Below are positions 1 to 7,148 of a stretch of DNA of 54,720 bases, one piece after another. Where the stretch lies: contig NZ_JAIXHL010000027.1 in the NCBI RefSeq assembly GCF_030145815.1, positions 1 through 54,720 on the forward strand, given 5' to 3'. A program made the position numbers and the translations under genes. The notes beneath the pieces were generated by a model. It was not told the DNA's origin and did no database searches. It saw nothing but the letters and a program-made list of their open reading frames with translations. Numbering within the stretch: the first letter of the stretch is position 1; each line of letters begins with the position of its first letter. The stretch comes from Sphingomonas sp. (lineage in GTDB: Bacteria; Pseudomonadota; Alphaproteobacteria; Sphingomonadales; Sphingomonadaceae).

Positions 1-74
1 GCGAAGATTCGCGGGGCCGAGAGCAGGGAGGGGGCGTGGGGGGGAGGGGAGGGGAAATGCGGAGGGGGGAGGAT
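1..74. repeat. Direct repeat, left copy, flanking the TacAT module
   Basis: G-rich segment repeated at 1235-1308 with about four mismatches over 74 nt. Both copies start with GCGAAGATTCGCG and end with GCGGAGGGGGGAGGAT. The left copy begins at the window edge, so it may extend further out. The two copies bracket the toxin-antitoxin genes in the same orientation. Confidence 0.85.
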
Positions 75-164
75 TTTGTGGGGGGGTATCAGGGGAGCTG
101 AGGGGTGGGGCTTCCCGACAGCTGGTGCGACGGTTGGGGGTCCGGGCAGTCGCGACATTCCGAC

Positions 165-297
165 TTCCTCCCCCGGAGGGGGAGGGGGACCAGCGAAGCT
201 GGTGGAGGGGTAGTCTCCACAAGCGAGCTGGGTCGTTGCTGGGCGAGCTACCCCTCCACCGCCTGCGGCGGTCCCCCTCCCCCTCCGGGGGAGGAAT
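165..297. repeat. Composite palindromic repeat, copy 1
   Basis: About 133 bp. It opens with TTCCTCCCCCGGAGGGGGAG and closes with the inverted counterpart CTCCGGGGGAGGAATGA, so the whole unit folds back on itself. Internal modules GGACCAGC/GCTGGTGGAGGGG and CCCCTCCACC also pair. It belongs to the family seen near 4145, 16138, 20632, 23905, 28331, 41127, 41962 and 52805. Confidence 0.8.
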
Positions 298-320
298 GAA
301 GCAACACTCCGATGCGGAGT

Positions 321-353
321 TGTATTGACATCGTATATACAGTTTCCTAGGTC
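321..353 (+). promoter_or_regulatory. Candidate tacA promoter with overlapping operator
   Basis: A perfect -35 hexamer TTGACA (325-330) is followed after 17 nt by TAGGTC (348-353). The expected transcription start falls at or next to the ATG at 360, so the mRNA may be nearly leaderless. The palindrome GTATATAC (333-340) and the larger arms TGTAT (321-325) and ATACA (337-341) lie between the hexamers, where an autorepressing antitoxin would block polymerase. The operator role is inferred. Confidence 0.5.
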
Positions 354-359
354 CGGAGC

Positions 360-665
360 ATGACCAAGCACGCCGCCATCGACCCGCCGGGCCGCTCTGC
401 CGAGGCCAAGGGCAGCATCAACCTGCGCATCGAGGCGCAGACGCGCGCGTTGATCGATGAGGCGGCGGCGGTGCTGGGCAAGACGCGGACCGAGTTCATG
501 GTCGATAGCGCACGGGCGCAGGCGATCGACGTGCTGCTGGACCAGCGGCTGTTTGCGCTGGATGCGGCGCGGTATGATGCGTTCGTGGCGGCGCTCGACA
601 ATCCGCCCGCGCCGGGGCCGAAGCTGCGTGCGCTGTTGCGGCGCAAGCCGGCATGGGAAGGCTGA
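360..665 (+). CDS. tacA: TacA-type antitoxin (DUF1778)
   Basis: A 101-aa protein of the DUF1778 family: ribbon-helix-helix antitoxins that bind DNA through the N-terminal half and wrap a GNAT toxin with the C-terminal half. The RHH strand starts near residue 19 (INLRIEAQTRALID) and is followed by the family-typical FMVDSARAQAIDVLLDQ helix. The C-terminal LDNPPAPGPKLRALL is the toxin-contacting tail seen in this family. Twelve nucleotides separate its stop from the toxin ATG, the usual antitoxin-first order. Autoregulation is suggested by the palindrome in its promoter. The start is the ATG at 360, with CGGAGC directly against it, consistent with weak or leaderless initiation. Confidence 0.9.
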   Translation: MTKHAAIDPPGRSAEAKGSINLRIEAQTRALIDEAAAVLGKTRTEFMVDSARAQAIDVLLDQRLFALDAARYDAFVAALDNPPAPGPKLRALLRRKPAWEG

Positions 666-677
666 GCGGCCGTCGCG

Positions 678-1178
678 ATGACGCTGGCGGCACCGGTCCC
701 GCTGACGGCGGGCCATGATCTGAGCCGGTTCGATTGCGGCGAACCCGCATTGAACGCGTGGCTGCAGCATCGCGCGCTGGACAATGAGAGCCGGTTTTCG
801 CGGACCTATGTCGTGTGCGACGGCGATCGGGTGGTCGCCTATTTCTGTATCTCCGCCGGATCGGTGGCGCGCGCGGCGGTGCCGGGCAAGCTGCGGCGCA
901 ATGCGCCCAATTTCGTGCCGGTGTCGGTGATCGGGCGGCTGGCGGTGGACCGCGCCTATTCCGGGCGCGGGATCGGCGCGGACATGCTGGCCGACGCGTT
1001 GAGCCGGATCGCGGTGGCGTCACAGAGCATCGGCATCGGGGCGGTGATGGTGCAGGCGAAGAGCGAGGCGGCGCGGGGGTTTTATCTGAGCTGCGCGGAG
1101 TTCCTGGAGTTTCCGGCAGAGAGCCGGACGTTGTTTCTGCCGATTGAGATGGTGGTGGGGGCGTTTGGGTCAGGTTGA
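678..1178 (+). CDS. tacT: TacT-type GNAT acetyltransferase toxin
   Basis: A 166-aa GNAT-fold protein. Family members acetylate the amino group of charged aminoacyl-tRNAs and stop translation until TacA binds them. The N-terminal AGHDLSRFDCGEPALNAWL is the diagnostic TacT opening. The acetyl-CoA pyrophosphate loop is at residues 97-102 (RGIGAD), and the likely catalytic tyrosine is Y136 in ARGFYLSC. Length and residue order match active toxins, and no lesion is visible. It is coupled to tacA by a 12-nt gap, with no strong ribosome-binding site of its own, which would keep toxin below antitoxin. Both genes sit between direct repeats. Confidence 0.9.
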   Translation: MTLAAPVPLTAGHDLSRFDCGEPALNAWLQHRALDNESRFSRTYVVCDGDRVVAYFCISAGSVARAAVPGKLRRNAPNFVPVSVIGRLAVDRAYSGRGIGADMLADALSRIAVASQSIGIGAVMVQAKSEAARGFYLSCAEFLEFPAESRTLFLPIEMVVGAFGSG

Positions 1179-1234
1179 CGCCGGGCGTCGCGGGGAGGCG
1201 GCAAGATGCCGCGCGAGCGCACCGGTGTGCGAAT

Positions 1235-1308
1235 GCGAAGATTCGCGTGGCCGATAGCAGGCAGGGGGCGTGGGGGGAAGGGGAGGGGAAATGCGGAGGG
1301 GGGAGGAT
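1235..1308. repeat. Direct repeat, right copy, flanking the TacAT module
   Basis: Second copy of the 74-nt segment at 1-74, same orientation, about four mismatches. It ends just before the lower-GC block that begins near 1310. Recombination between the two copies would delete or excise the TA module as a 1.2-kb unit. Confidence 0.85.
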
Positions 1309-1347
1309 GGCCTAGAGACCAGGATCAATTAATAACAGATGGTTAGC

Positions 1348-1809
1348 CTATTTTGCGATGTTGCCGTTGGCATCTCTGAGGTCAGTGAAAACCTCACTCG
1401 CTAACAGGGATAGAAGGTACTCATTTTCATTTGTAAACCGCCTAATAGAGGAATGGGCAGGATTATTCGCAGTCGGCTCATGTGACACCCGAACTGCACA
1501 TTTGTCTTTGTTTCCTGACTCTTTGATCGCGCCTACATTGCCGATCGCAAAGACTTGGGATGCCTTGGACTTCTTAAAGGATTTCTGTATTTGGGCTGCG
1601 GCTTTGGCGCAGTGTGAGGCAGAACGACCGCCAAAATACTCTATCCAAGTGACCGATAGTGCCCCCTGATCGACTTCCCGCAGCTCGAAAGCTGCCGGAA
1701 ATATCCCTACAAGGGCATCTGTCGAAAAATCTCGCATCTGCCGGCCGGGCGCGATGTAGCGCATGACATGATCGCTGTTGGCGAGTGGCTTGATCTTAGG
1801 CTTAGCCAA
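1348..1809 (-). CDS. Hypothetical protein, third gene of the TIGR04255 module
   Basis: A 153-aa soluble protein with no recognised enzyme motif. Landmarks are DHVMRYI (13-19), LSVTWIEYF (51-59) and RVSHEPTANNPAHSSI (107-122). From memory, short motifs of the last kind recur in small proteins encoded beside TIGR04255 genes; that recall could not be checked. It overlaps the preceding gene by 8 nt, so translation is probably coupled. Codon use is clearly less GC-biased than in surrounding housekeeping genes, suggesting acquisition by transfer. It is the last gene of a three-gene minus-strand operon; the function is unknown. Confidence 0.75.
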   Translation of the reverse strand: MAKPKIKPLANSDHVMRYIAPGRQMRDFSTDALVGIFPAAFELREVDQGALSVTWIEYFGGRSASHCAKAAAQIQKSFKKSKASQVFAIGNVGAIKESGNKDKCAVRVSHEPTANNPAHSSIRRFTNENEYLLSLLASEVFTDLRDANGNIAK

Positions 1810-2389
1810 ATAGGCCTCGTTGAGGGTACGGTTCGAGCCTTTCTACAAGACTTTCGATGCGGGTAATGCCCGCCGCCGGCTCATCCCAGTCGCCATGGGA
1901 CGCTTTCAGTGACCATGTCACCATATCCTGACCAGAAAAATCGAGGGTCAGATTGCCCTCCCGGTTTTTCCAACCGGCTAAGATGGTCCCCCTTGGGCTC
2001 AGTCCGAGCGAAGGATTTTCGAGGGGGCTGAGCAAAAACATTGCTCGTAAGAATGTCTTGACGGACTCAACTGTCACTGGACGGTCGGAGTCATCCCATA
2101 CATCTGGGTCGTGAATACGGTCGAGCGCCGAAAAAAAACGGTCGCGCCAGTGAAGGTCAAGATGCATTGCGACCCTAGAGGTTATTATCTTCGCGTTTGC
2201 CAACGCATCAAATAGCTTTTCCTCTAAGCTCTGCCCCGCTACGACTTTTGCTTCTTGGTCAGCGGCTTGTGGACCAGTCCCGCTGACACCAGCGAGAATT
2301 GCTCGCGCTGAAATTGCCCGATCAATAGCCGAATAAGTCTCCGCCTGCGGGATCTGGAAATAGCTATCCAAAGCGTTCACGCGCGGCAT
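1802..2389 (-). CDS. Hypothetical protein, second gene of the TIGR04255 module
   Basis: A 195-aa protein without a signal peptide or membrane segment. Features are a helical central part (residues 55-120), an acidic stretch RIHDPDVWDD (91-100) and a conserved-looking turn NPSLGLSPRG (125-134) leading into alternating beta-like segments (TLDFSGQDMVTWSL). It overlaps the TIGR04255 gene upstream by 26 nt and the downstream gene by 8 nt, so the three reading frames are tightly packed. No catalytic motif is recognised. The tight packing and atypical base composition argue that the three proteins act as one unit, perhaps a complex, but this is inference. Confidence 0.75.
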   Translation of the reverse strand: MPRVNALDSYFQIPQAETYSAIDRAISARAILAGVSGTGPQAADQEAKVVAGQSLEEKLFDALANAKIITSRVAMHLDLHWRDRFFSALDRIHDPDVWDDSDRPVTVESVKTFLRAMFLLSPLENPSLGLSPRGTILAGWKNREGNLTLDFSGQDMVTWSLKASHGDWDEPAAGITRIESLVERLEPYPQRGLFG

Positions 2390-3089
2390 TCGTAATGCAA
2401 TCCTCGAAAACTTGGTTTTTCTTCATACGCAGGTCGGCGAATTTTGCAACAATGTCCTCTACGGCTTGCGGAGGGTCATCGTCTACAACTAAGTCGATAT
2501 CGAGTATCGTTGCTACGAGCGCTGGAACTTCGGAGTTTGTTGTTCCGGCTTTCAGGATCAGCTTGCAGCCAAGGTCTTCAAGTGAAAATTGATAATGCAG
2601 ACTTGTAATCTGCGGGTCACCAAATTCTGGAGGGGTCGCCCACCCGACATTTAAATAATTATTTGGCACAACCCCATGATCGCCCACAAAATCAATTCGG
2701 TTGATGTAACGAAGGCCGATCCGTTCAACTTTTCTTCCCGTTGTAAGCTTTTGAAGGGCGAACAAATCCCTCGAAATTCTGTGATTAAAATTTTCCCAGC
2801 TTGTGTAAGGGGCGGATTGAGAAATAACTATCGAAAGGCTATTGATTATAAGGCATTCAGTTAAATCTTCATTCGACAATCTATACTGGTCACCTTGAGA
2901 GGCGAAGCTCGCTTGGCTTGTCGGGACGCTGATTTTTACTTGTCTTATTTCCTGCCGAAGGTTCTCCGTGTAGCCCTTAATAGTGCTAACGTACCTTTTT
3001 ATCGCTCGCGCGTTGATTGGCGCGGCGAAACGGACCTCAGCTACGGCTTCAACGATCGGGGCAGCTGAATACAGTCTTGTCGGACTCAT
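2364..3089 (-). CDS. TIGR04255 family protein
   Basis: A 241-aa protein that I recognise as the sporadically distributed TIGR04255 family, of unknown function. The diagnostic opening is PIVEAVAEVRF (11-21), and the middle block VERIGLRYINRIDF (121-134) matches the family signature of an arginine-rich strand. W99 and F101 in SWENFNHRI fit the usual W-x-x-F segment. No signal peptide or membrane segment is visible. It is the first gene of a three-gene operon with overlapping frames. Such genes have a patchy distribution and often lie in accessory regions, as here beside a toxin-antitoxin pair. Base composition is lower in GC than the flanks. Confidence 0.85.
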   Translation of the reverse strand: MSPTRLYSAAPIVEAVAEVRFAAPINARAIKRYVSTIKGYTENLRQEIRQVKISVPTSQASFASQGDQYRLSNEDLTECLIINSLSIVISQSAPYTSWENFNHRISRDLFALQKLTTGRKVERIGLRYINRIDFVGDHGVVPNNYLNVGWATPPEFGDPQITSLHYQFSLEDLGCKLILKAGTTNSEVPALVATILDIDLVVDDDPPQAVEDIVAKFADLRMKKNQVFEDCITNAARERFG

Positions 3090-3372
3090 CTCAGCTATGG
3101 CTCCTGCGAATCATAGTGGCTTGCTACAGCGCAAACGGCGGGCGCGCCAGTCGTTCTGGATGGGATGCGGCTGCGAGCATCAGGCCGGTTTAGACGGTTC
3201 ACTATTTTCAGCCTGTGCGCCGGGGTTGTTAAGAACTCACCAAACACGGGCCCGTCCATGCCGTCCGCAGAGCCCAACCCGCCACTCTCAGCGCTCGTTC
3301 CCAAAATGTTCTTTCCTACAAGCCCCGTCGCGTATAACTGGTTTCCCCTCAACGTGACGGACGGGGTGGGGG
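3090..3372. other. Intergenic region upstream of the TIGR04255 operon
   Basis: About 280 bp between divergent genes at 3089 (minus) and 3373 (plus). Open frames on both strands lack ribosome-binding sites and family resemblance, so no gene is called. It must hold the promoters for both directions, but none stands out. It also contains the transition from lower-GC to normal high-GC sequence. Confidence 0.6.
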
Positions 3373-4134
3373 ATGATCAAGCAACCGTATATGCGCTGGA
3401 CGCAGGATACCGAGACGGCGTTTCTGATGGCGCTCAAGGCGACGGGGACGGTGCGGGCGGCGGCGGAGGCGGTCGGGCGGTGCGTCGGGTCGGCCTATAA
3501 ACGGCGGCAGCGGCGGCCAGAGTTTCGCGAACGCTGGGACGCGATGGTCGCCGAGTGGCAGGCGCAGTGGATCGAACTGCGCGGGACCAAGGTCGCGGAG
3601 ACTGCGCCGCGCGAACGCTGGGACGGGTGGTCGGACGTGCGGCGGCGGGCGTTTCTGCGCGCGCTGGCCGAGACGGGTGAGATTGCGGAATCGGCGGAGC
3701 GGGTGGGGATGTCGCGCAGTGCGGTGACGCGACGGAAGGCGCGCGATCCCGACTTTGCGGCGGCGTGCGAGGCGGCGCTGGCGCGGTCGCTGCCGTGCCT
3801 GGAGCAGGTGGCGTGGGAGCGCGCCGTCGAGGGCTGGGACGAGCCGATCGTCCATGGCGGCAAGGTGACGGGGACGCGGCGGCGCTATTCGGAGACGCTG
3901 CTGCGCACGCTGCTGGTCCGCGAACAGGCGGCGCGGCAGGCGGAGCGGGTGGTGGCGGCGAAGGCGCGGACGGTGCCGGAATATGCGACGCGCGACGAGA
4001 CCGACACGGCGTTGCTGAAGGCGCTGGACCGGATTGCGCAGGGGCGGCGGCTTGAGGCGATCGCGCGGGCGGACGCGTGGCAGGAGTTTGAGCGCGCGGT
4101 GATCGCGGGGGAGCGGCCGGGGCTGGTGCCGTGA
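3373..4134 (+). CDS. Protein with a duplicated helix-turn-helix unit, terminase-small-subunit-like
   Basis: A 253-aa soluble, arginine-rich protein. Residues 9-60 and 86-137 are two copies of one unit: each runs W-(T/S), FL-x-AL-x-TG, then an A-E-x-VG-x-S helix-turn-helix and ends RRPEF or RDPDF. This layout resembles DNA-binding small terminase subunits and related prophage HTH proteins. The C-terminal third is helical with no motif I recognise. It stands alone, with a composite repeat immediately downstream before a convergent gene. DNA binding is likely; a packaging role is only a guess, though a GTA-like lysis pair lies 16 kb away. Confidence 0.7.
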   Translation: MIKQPYMRWTQDTETAFLMALKATGTVRAAAEAVGRCVGSAYKRRQRRPEFRERWDAMVAEWQAQWIELRGTKVAETAPRERWDGWSDVRRRAFLRALAETGEIAESAERVGMSRSAVTRRKARDPDFAAACEAALARSLPCLEQVAWERAVEGWDEPIVHGGKVTGTRRRYSETLLRTLLVREQAARQAERVVAAKARTVPEYATRDETDTALLKALDRIAQGRRLEAIARADAWQEFERAVIAGERPGLVP

Positions 4135-4144
4135 GGGGGGTAAG

Positions 4145-4312
4145 TTCCTCCCCTGAGCTTGCTCAGGGGAGGGGGACCGCCCGCGTAGCGGGTGGTGGAG
4201 GGGCGGCTGCGTAGACAGCCGTGAGCAGCTCGGCAAAATTCGGCCCTCTGCGGGGCCGCCCCTCCGTCAGCGCTTCGCGCTGCCACCTCCCCCAGCGAGC
4301 TGGGGGAGGAAT
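4145..4312. repeat. Composite palindromic repeat, copy 2
   Basis: About 168 bp between convergent genes. The left arm is TTCCTCCCCTGAGCTTGCTC (itself a hairpin with the following CAGGGGAG) and the right arm ends CCCCCAGCGAGCTGGGGGAG. Internal modules GGACCGCCCGCGTAGCGGG and GTCAGCGCTTCGCGCTG form further hairpins, with CAAAATTC near the centre. Its position suggests it can end transcription from both sides. Confidence 0.85.
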
Positions 4313-4350
4313 GGGTCTGCGGCTGCGCTTGAGCCTCTTGCCGGCGTGCC

Positions 4351-4402
4351 TCCTCCCCCTCCGTGGCCTTCGGCGCCACCTCCCCCTGGCGGGGGAGGAT
4401 GA
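4351..4402. repeat. Half-length palindromic repeat
   Basis: A 50-bp relative of the composite repeat: TCCTCCCCCTCCGTGGCC at the left, GGCGCCACC in the middle and TGGCGGGGGAGGAT at the right. It lies directly downstream of the stop at 4407 on the minus strand. Confidence 0.7.
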
Positions 4403-4406
4403 TCGG

Positions 4407-4727
4407 TTAGTTGCCTTCGGAATCGACCATGAAGATGACCGGCTTGCCGCGCGTCTCCGGCTCCCATCCGGCGGCCAGCGCGGCGCGGATGCAGCGGGTA
4501 ATCGTCGCGTCGTCGAGTTGGAGGCGACCGGGCGGCAGGCCCTTCATCAGCCGCTTGGGCGGGGGGAATTCGACCAGCGCCTCACGCCGGGCGTCGCGCG
4601 CTTGCAGGGCGATGGTCATGCCGCGCCAGCCTTCATCATCGAACAGATGCGGTTCGCGTTGCAGGTGCCAATCGTAGAGGATGCCGTCGACCTGGACGGC
4701 GCCGCCTTTGCTTTGAGATTTCGACAT
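4407..4727 (-). CDS. Hypothetical protein, 106 aa
   Basis: A small soluble protein whose family I do not recognise. It has a basic N-terminus (MSKSQSKGG), a compact beta-like core with W-H and DDEGWRGM elements, and a C-terminal helix ITRCIRAALAAGWEPETRGKP ending in IFMVD. The call starts at the ATG at 4727 instead of an in-frame ATG six codons upstream, because AAGG lies at a fair distance ahead of the inner codon and the extra residues look random. It is divergent from rlmJ and shares no obvious operon. Confidence 0.6.
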   Translation of the reverse strand: MSKSQSKGGAVQVDGILYDWHLQREPHLFDDEGWRGMTIALQARDARREALVEFPPPKRLMKGLPPGRLQLDDATITRCIRAALAAGWEPETRGKPVIFMVDSEGN

Positions 4728-4885
4728 GGGGGCGGCCCTTAGCATGAGCGATCCGGTGCGGCCTAGCGGGCGCGTCGGCGGGGCGTGGATTGCGCCGCCG
4801 GTTGCCGCGGCACGCGAAAGCTGATTTTAGGCCTGGCTCGGCGCGTGGCGCATCCACGGGCCAGCGGCAGGGTTTTGGATCTTCG

Positions 4886-5716
4886 ATGAATTATCGCCAC
4901 TCCTTTCACGCCGGTAACAGCGCCGATGTGGTGAAACACGCGCTGTTGATCGCGCTGGTCCGAGCGTTGCAGCTGAAAGAGGGGGCGCTGACGCTGATCG
5001 ACACGCATGCCGGGTGCGGGATCTATGACCTGGGCGGCGATCAGGCGCAGCGCACGGGCGAGGCGGCGCAGGGGGTGGCGCGGGTCTTTACCGATGCGAA
5101 CCCGTTGCTGGACGCGTATCGCGCGGCGGTGCGGGCGGTGAATGCGGGGGAGGAACCGCGCCTCTATCCCGGGTCGCCGCGGGTGCTGGCGCAGCTGTTG
5201 CGGCCGCAGGACGTGCTGATCGTCAATGAGAAGCATCCCGAGGACGCCTATGCGCTGCGCGGGGCGATGCGCGGGACGCCGGCGGCGGTGCATGAGCGCG
5301 ATGCCTATGAGCTGTGGCTGGCAATGCTGCCGACGCGGACGTCGCGCGGGGTGGTGGTGGTCGATCCGCCGTACGAGCAGACCGACGAGCGTGAGCGGAT
5401 TACTGCGACGCTGGCTGCGGCGCACCGCAAATGGGCGCATGGGGTGAGCGTGATCTGGTATCCGCTGAAGGACCGCGTGACGCATCAGCAGTGGAAGAAC
5501 AGGCTGCGCCGGCTCGGCATCCCGAAAATGCTGGTGGTCGAGCATTGGCTGTATGACGCCGATCAGCCGGGCATTTATAACGGCGCGGGGCTGTTCATCG
5601 TCAATCCGCCCTATGCGTTTACGCAGGCGCTGCCGCCGCTGCTGGAGGCGCTGCGCGCGACGCTGGCGCCGGAGGGTCATCGCGGCGTGATCACGGCGGA
5701 TTGGCTGGACGGTTGA
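4886..5716 (+). CDS. rlmJ: 23S rRNA (adenine-2030-N6)-methyltransferase
   Basis: A 276-aa SAM-dependent methyltransferase that modifies A2030 of 23S rRNA in the ribosome interior. The start is fixed by the family opening MNYRHSFHAGN at the ATG at 4886. The SAM-binding turn is LIDTHAGCGIYDL near residue 40, and the catalytic N6-adenine motif is D160-P-P-Y163. The C-terminal NPPYAFTQALPPLLEAL and end at WLDG are typical. Length matches E. coli RlmJ closely. It is monocistronic, ending at a hairpin before the convergent chemoreceptor gene. Confidence 0.95.
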   Translation: MNYRHSFHAGNSADVVKHALLIALVRALQLKEGALTLIDTHAGCGIYDLGGDQAQRTGEAAQGVARVFTDANPLLDAYRAAVRAVNAGEEPRLYPGSPRVLAQLLRPQDVLIVNEKHPEDAYALRGAMRGTPAAVHERDAYELWLAMLPTRTSRGVVVVDPPYEQTDERERITATLAAAHRKWAHGVSVIWYPLKDRVTHQQWKNRLRRLGIPKMLVVEHWLYDADQPGIYNGAGLFIVNPPYAFTQALPPLLEALRATLAPEGHRGVITADWLDG

Positions 5717-5740
5717 GGATGGGGCCGGTCCTGCGCCTGG

Positions 5741-5771
5741 CGGGGGAGGATGATCGGGGCATCCTCCCCCG
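5741..5771. terminator. Bidirectional hairpin between rlmJ and the chemoreceptor gene
   Basis: Perfect 12-bp inverted repeat: CGGGGGAGGATG at 5741-5752 and CATCCTCCCCCG at 5760-5771, with a 7-nt loop. It lies between two convergent stop codons (5716 and 5778). There is no U-tract, but its place suits a two-way terminator; it is related to the GGGGGAGGAT repeats elsewhere. Confidence 0.6.
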
Positions 5772-5777
5772 ATCCGG

Positions 5778-7148
5778 TCAGAGGTCGTTCCAGCCGTCCC
5801 CGCCAGCGACGGCGAGCTGGAGGTTGGCGCGGGCGGCCCTGCGCGCGGGCTGACGCGCCGGGGCGGCGGCGGTCATGCGGGGCGTGTCGGAGCCGCCGAC
5901 GTTGAACTGGCTGGCCTGACCGCTGAGCATCTCGACTTCGCGCGACAGGTTGCGGGCGGCGGCGGAAGTTTCCTCGACCATCGCGGCGTTCTGTTGCGTC
6001 GACTGGTCCATCGACGAGATGGCGACGCTGATTTCGCGGATCGCGGTCGCCTGGGCCTCGTTCGCGCTGGCCATGTCGGCGAGGAGGACATGGACTTCGC
6101 CGACATCGCCGGAGATGTTGGCGAAGGCAGAGTCGACGTTGCGGACCATGTCGACGGCGGTGCCGATATCGGTCTGCGTCGCGGTCAACTGCTCACGGGC
6201 GCGGCGGGCTTCTTCCTCGGCGCGCATGGCGAGGGCGGAGACGAGGTCGGCGACGACGGCGAAACCGCGGCCGGCTTCACCCGCGCGACCGGCCTCGACC
6301 GCGGCGTTCATGGCGAGGACGCGGGTCTGGAAGGCGATCTTGTCGAGGCCTTCGATCACCGTGTCGATGCCCTTGGCGCTGTCGCTGACGCGGGTCATCG
6401 CCTGCACCGCTTCTTCGGTGGTGGTGCGACCGGTGGCGACGGTGCGGATCGCATCGTCGGCGCGGGCGACGGTGCGCTCGGCGGCTTCGGCGTTGGATTG
6501 CAGGCGCTCACGCATCTGCGCCACGGCGGCGGAGGTCTGTTCGAGACTGGCGGCATTGGCTTCGGTGCGGCGGGCGAGATCCTCCGACGCCTGGGCGATT
6601 TCGGTCGAGCCGGTGGTGATGCTGCGCGTGCTGTCCATGACCGAGCCGATCAGGTTGCGCAGCGAGGCGAGCGCGGCGTTGAAGTTGTTCTTGAGCTCGG
6701 CATAGGCTGGTGGGAATTCGGCGCGGATGTCGGCGGTGAAGTCGCCCTTGGTCAGCGATTCCAGGCTCGCGCTCAGCCATGCCACGACTTCGGCCTGCGC
6801 CTGCGAGGCTAGAATTTGCCTCTGCGTATCACGAAAGGTGAACATGGCGCGCGTCATACGGCCGACGCAATCCTGATAGTCGGTATAGGCGATCGGGCTG
6901 TCGAGATCGCCGGCAGCCAGCGCCTCCATGCGCACGACGGTGTTGACATAGGGGTCGCAGATCGCCCTGCGGAACTGCAGGCTGAGCGCACCGGCGGCGA
7001 CGGCGCAGACGGCGTTGATCGCGGCGGCGACCCAATCGCCCTGGACCAGCTCAATCAGGCCGGTGACCAGGATCAGACCGACCAGCGTTCCGAACGCGAC
7101 TAGTGTTTTCTGACGAATGGGCGCTACCGCTTCGAACCAGCGCATCAT
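5778..7148 (-). CDS. Methyl-accepting chemotaxis protein
   Basis: A 456-aa transducer. Two closely spaced hydrophobic segments near the N-terminus (about residues 15-60) leave almost no periplasmic sensor, so it probably senses through membrane or cytoplasm. A HAMP-like region follows (AGDLDSPIAYTDY). The signalling hairpin tip is present as KIAFQTRVLAMNAAVEAGRA with GEAGRGFAVVA after it, but the usual EEVR segment reads ADLVSALAMR. The C-terminus GWNDL is only weakly like the xWxxF tether for methylation enzymes. The start is the ATG at 7148, not 7163, because GGAAGG lies 7 nt ahead of it inside the longer frame. No other che genes are nearby. Confidence 0.9.
   Translation of the reverse strand: MMRWFEAVAPIRQKTLVAFGTLVGLILVTGLIELVQGDWVAAAINAVCAVAAGALSLQFRRAICDPYVNTVVRMEALAAGDLDSPIAYTDYQDCVGRMTRAMFTFRDTQRQILASQAQAEVVAWLSASLESLTKGDFTADIRAEFPPAYAELKNNFNAALASLRNLIGSVMDSTRSITTGSTEIAQASEDLARRTEANAASLEQTSAAVAQMRERLQSNAEAAERTVARADDAIRTVATGRTTTEEAVQAMTRVSDSAKGIDTVIEGLDKIAFQTRVLAMNAAVEAGRAGEAGRGFAVVADLVSALAMRAEEEARRAREQLTATQTDIGTAVDMVRNVDSAFANISGDVGEVHVLLADMASANEAQATAIREISVAISSMDQSTQQNAAMVEETSAAARNLSREVEMLSGQASQFNVGGSDTPRMTAAAPARQPARRAARANLQLAVAGGDGWNDL

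Larger units (their letters stand above)
75..359. other. Gene-free region upstream of tacA
   Basis: No convincing gene is present. It holds G-rich DNA, one composite palindromic repeat (165-297) and the tacA promoter and operator (321-353). Short open frames here are translations of the repeat. Confidence 0.7.

Noticed and set aside
3095..3352. Possible 85-aa minus-strand gene upstream of the TIGR04255 operon
   Set aside because: No ribosome-binding site, no family, and overlaps an equally poor frame on the other strand; region treated as promoter DNA.
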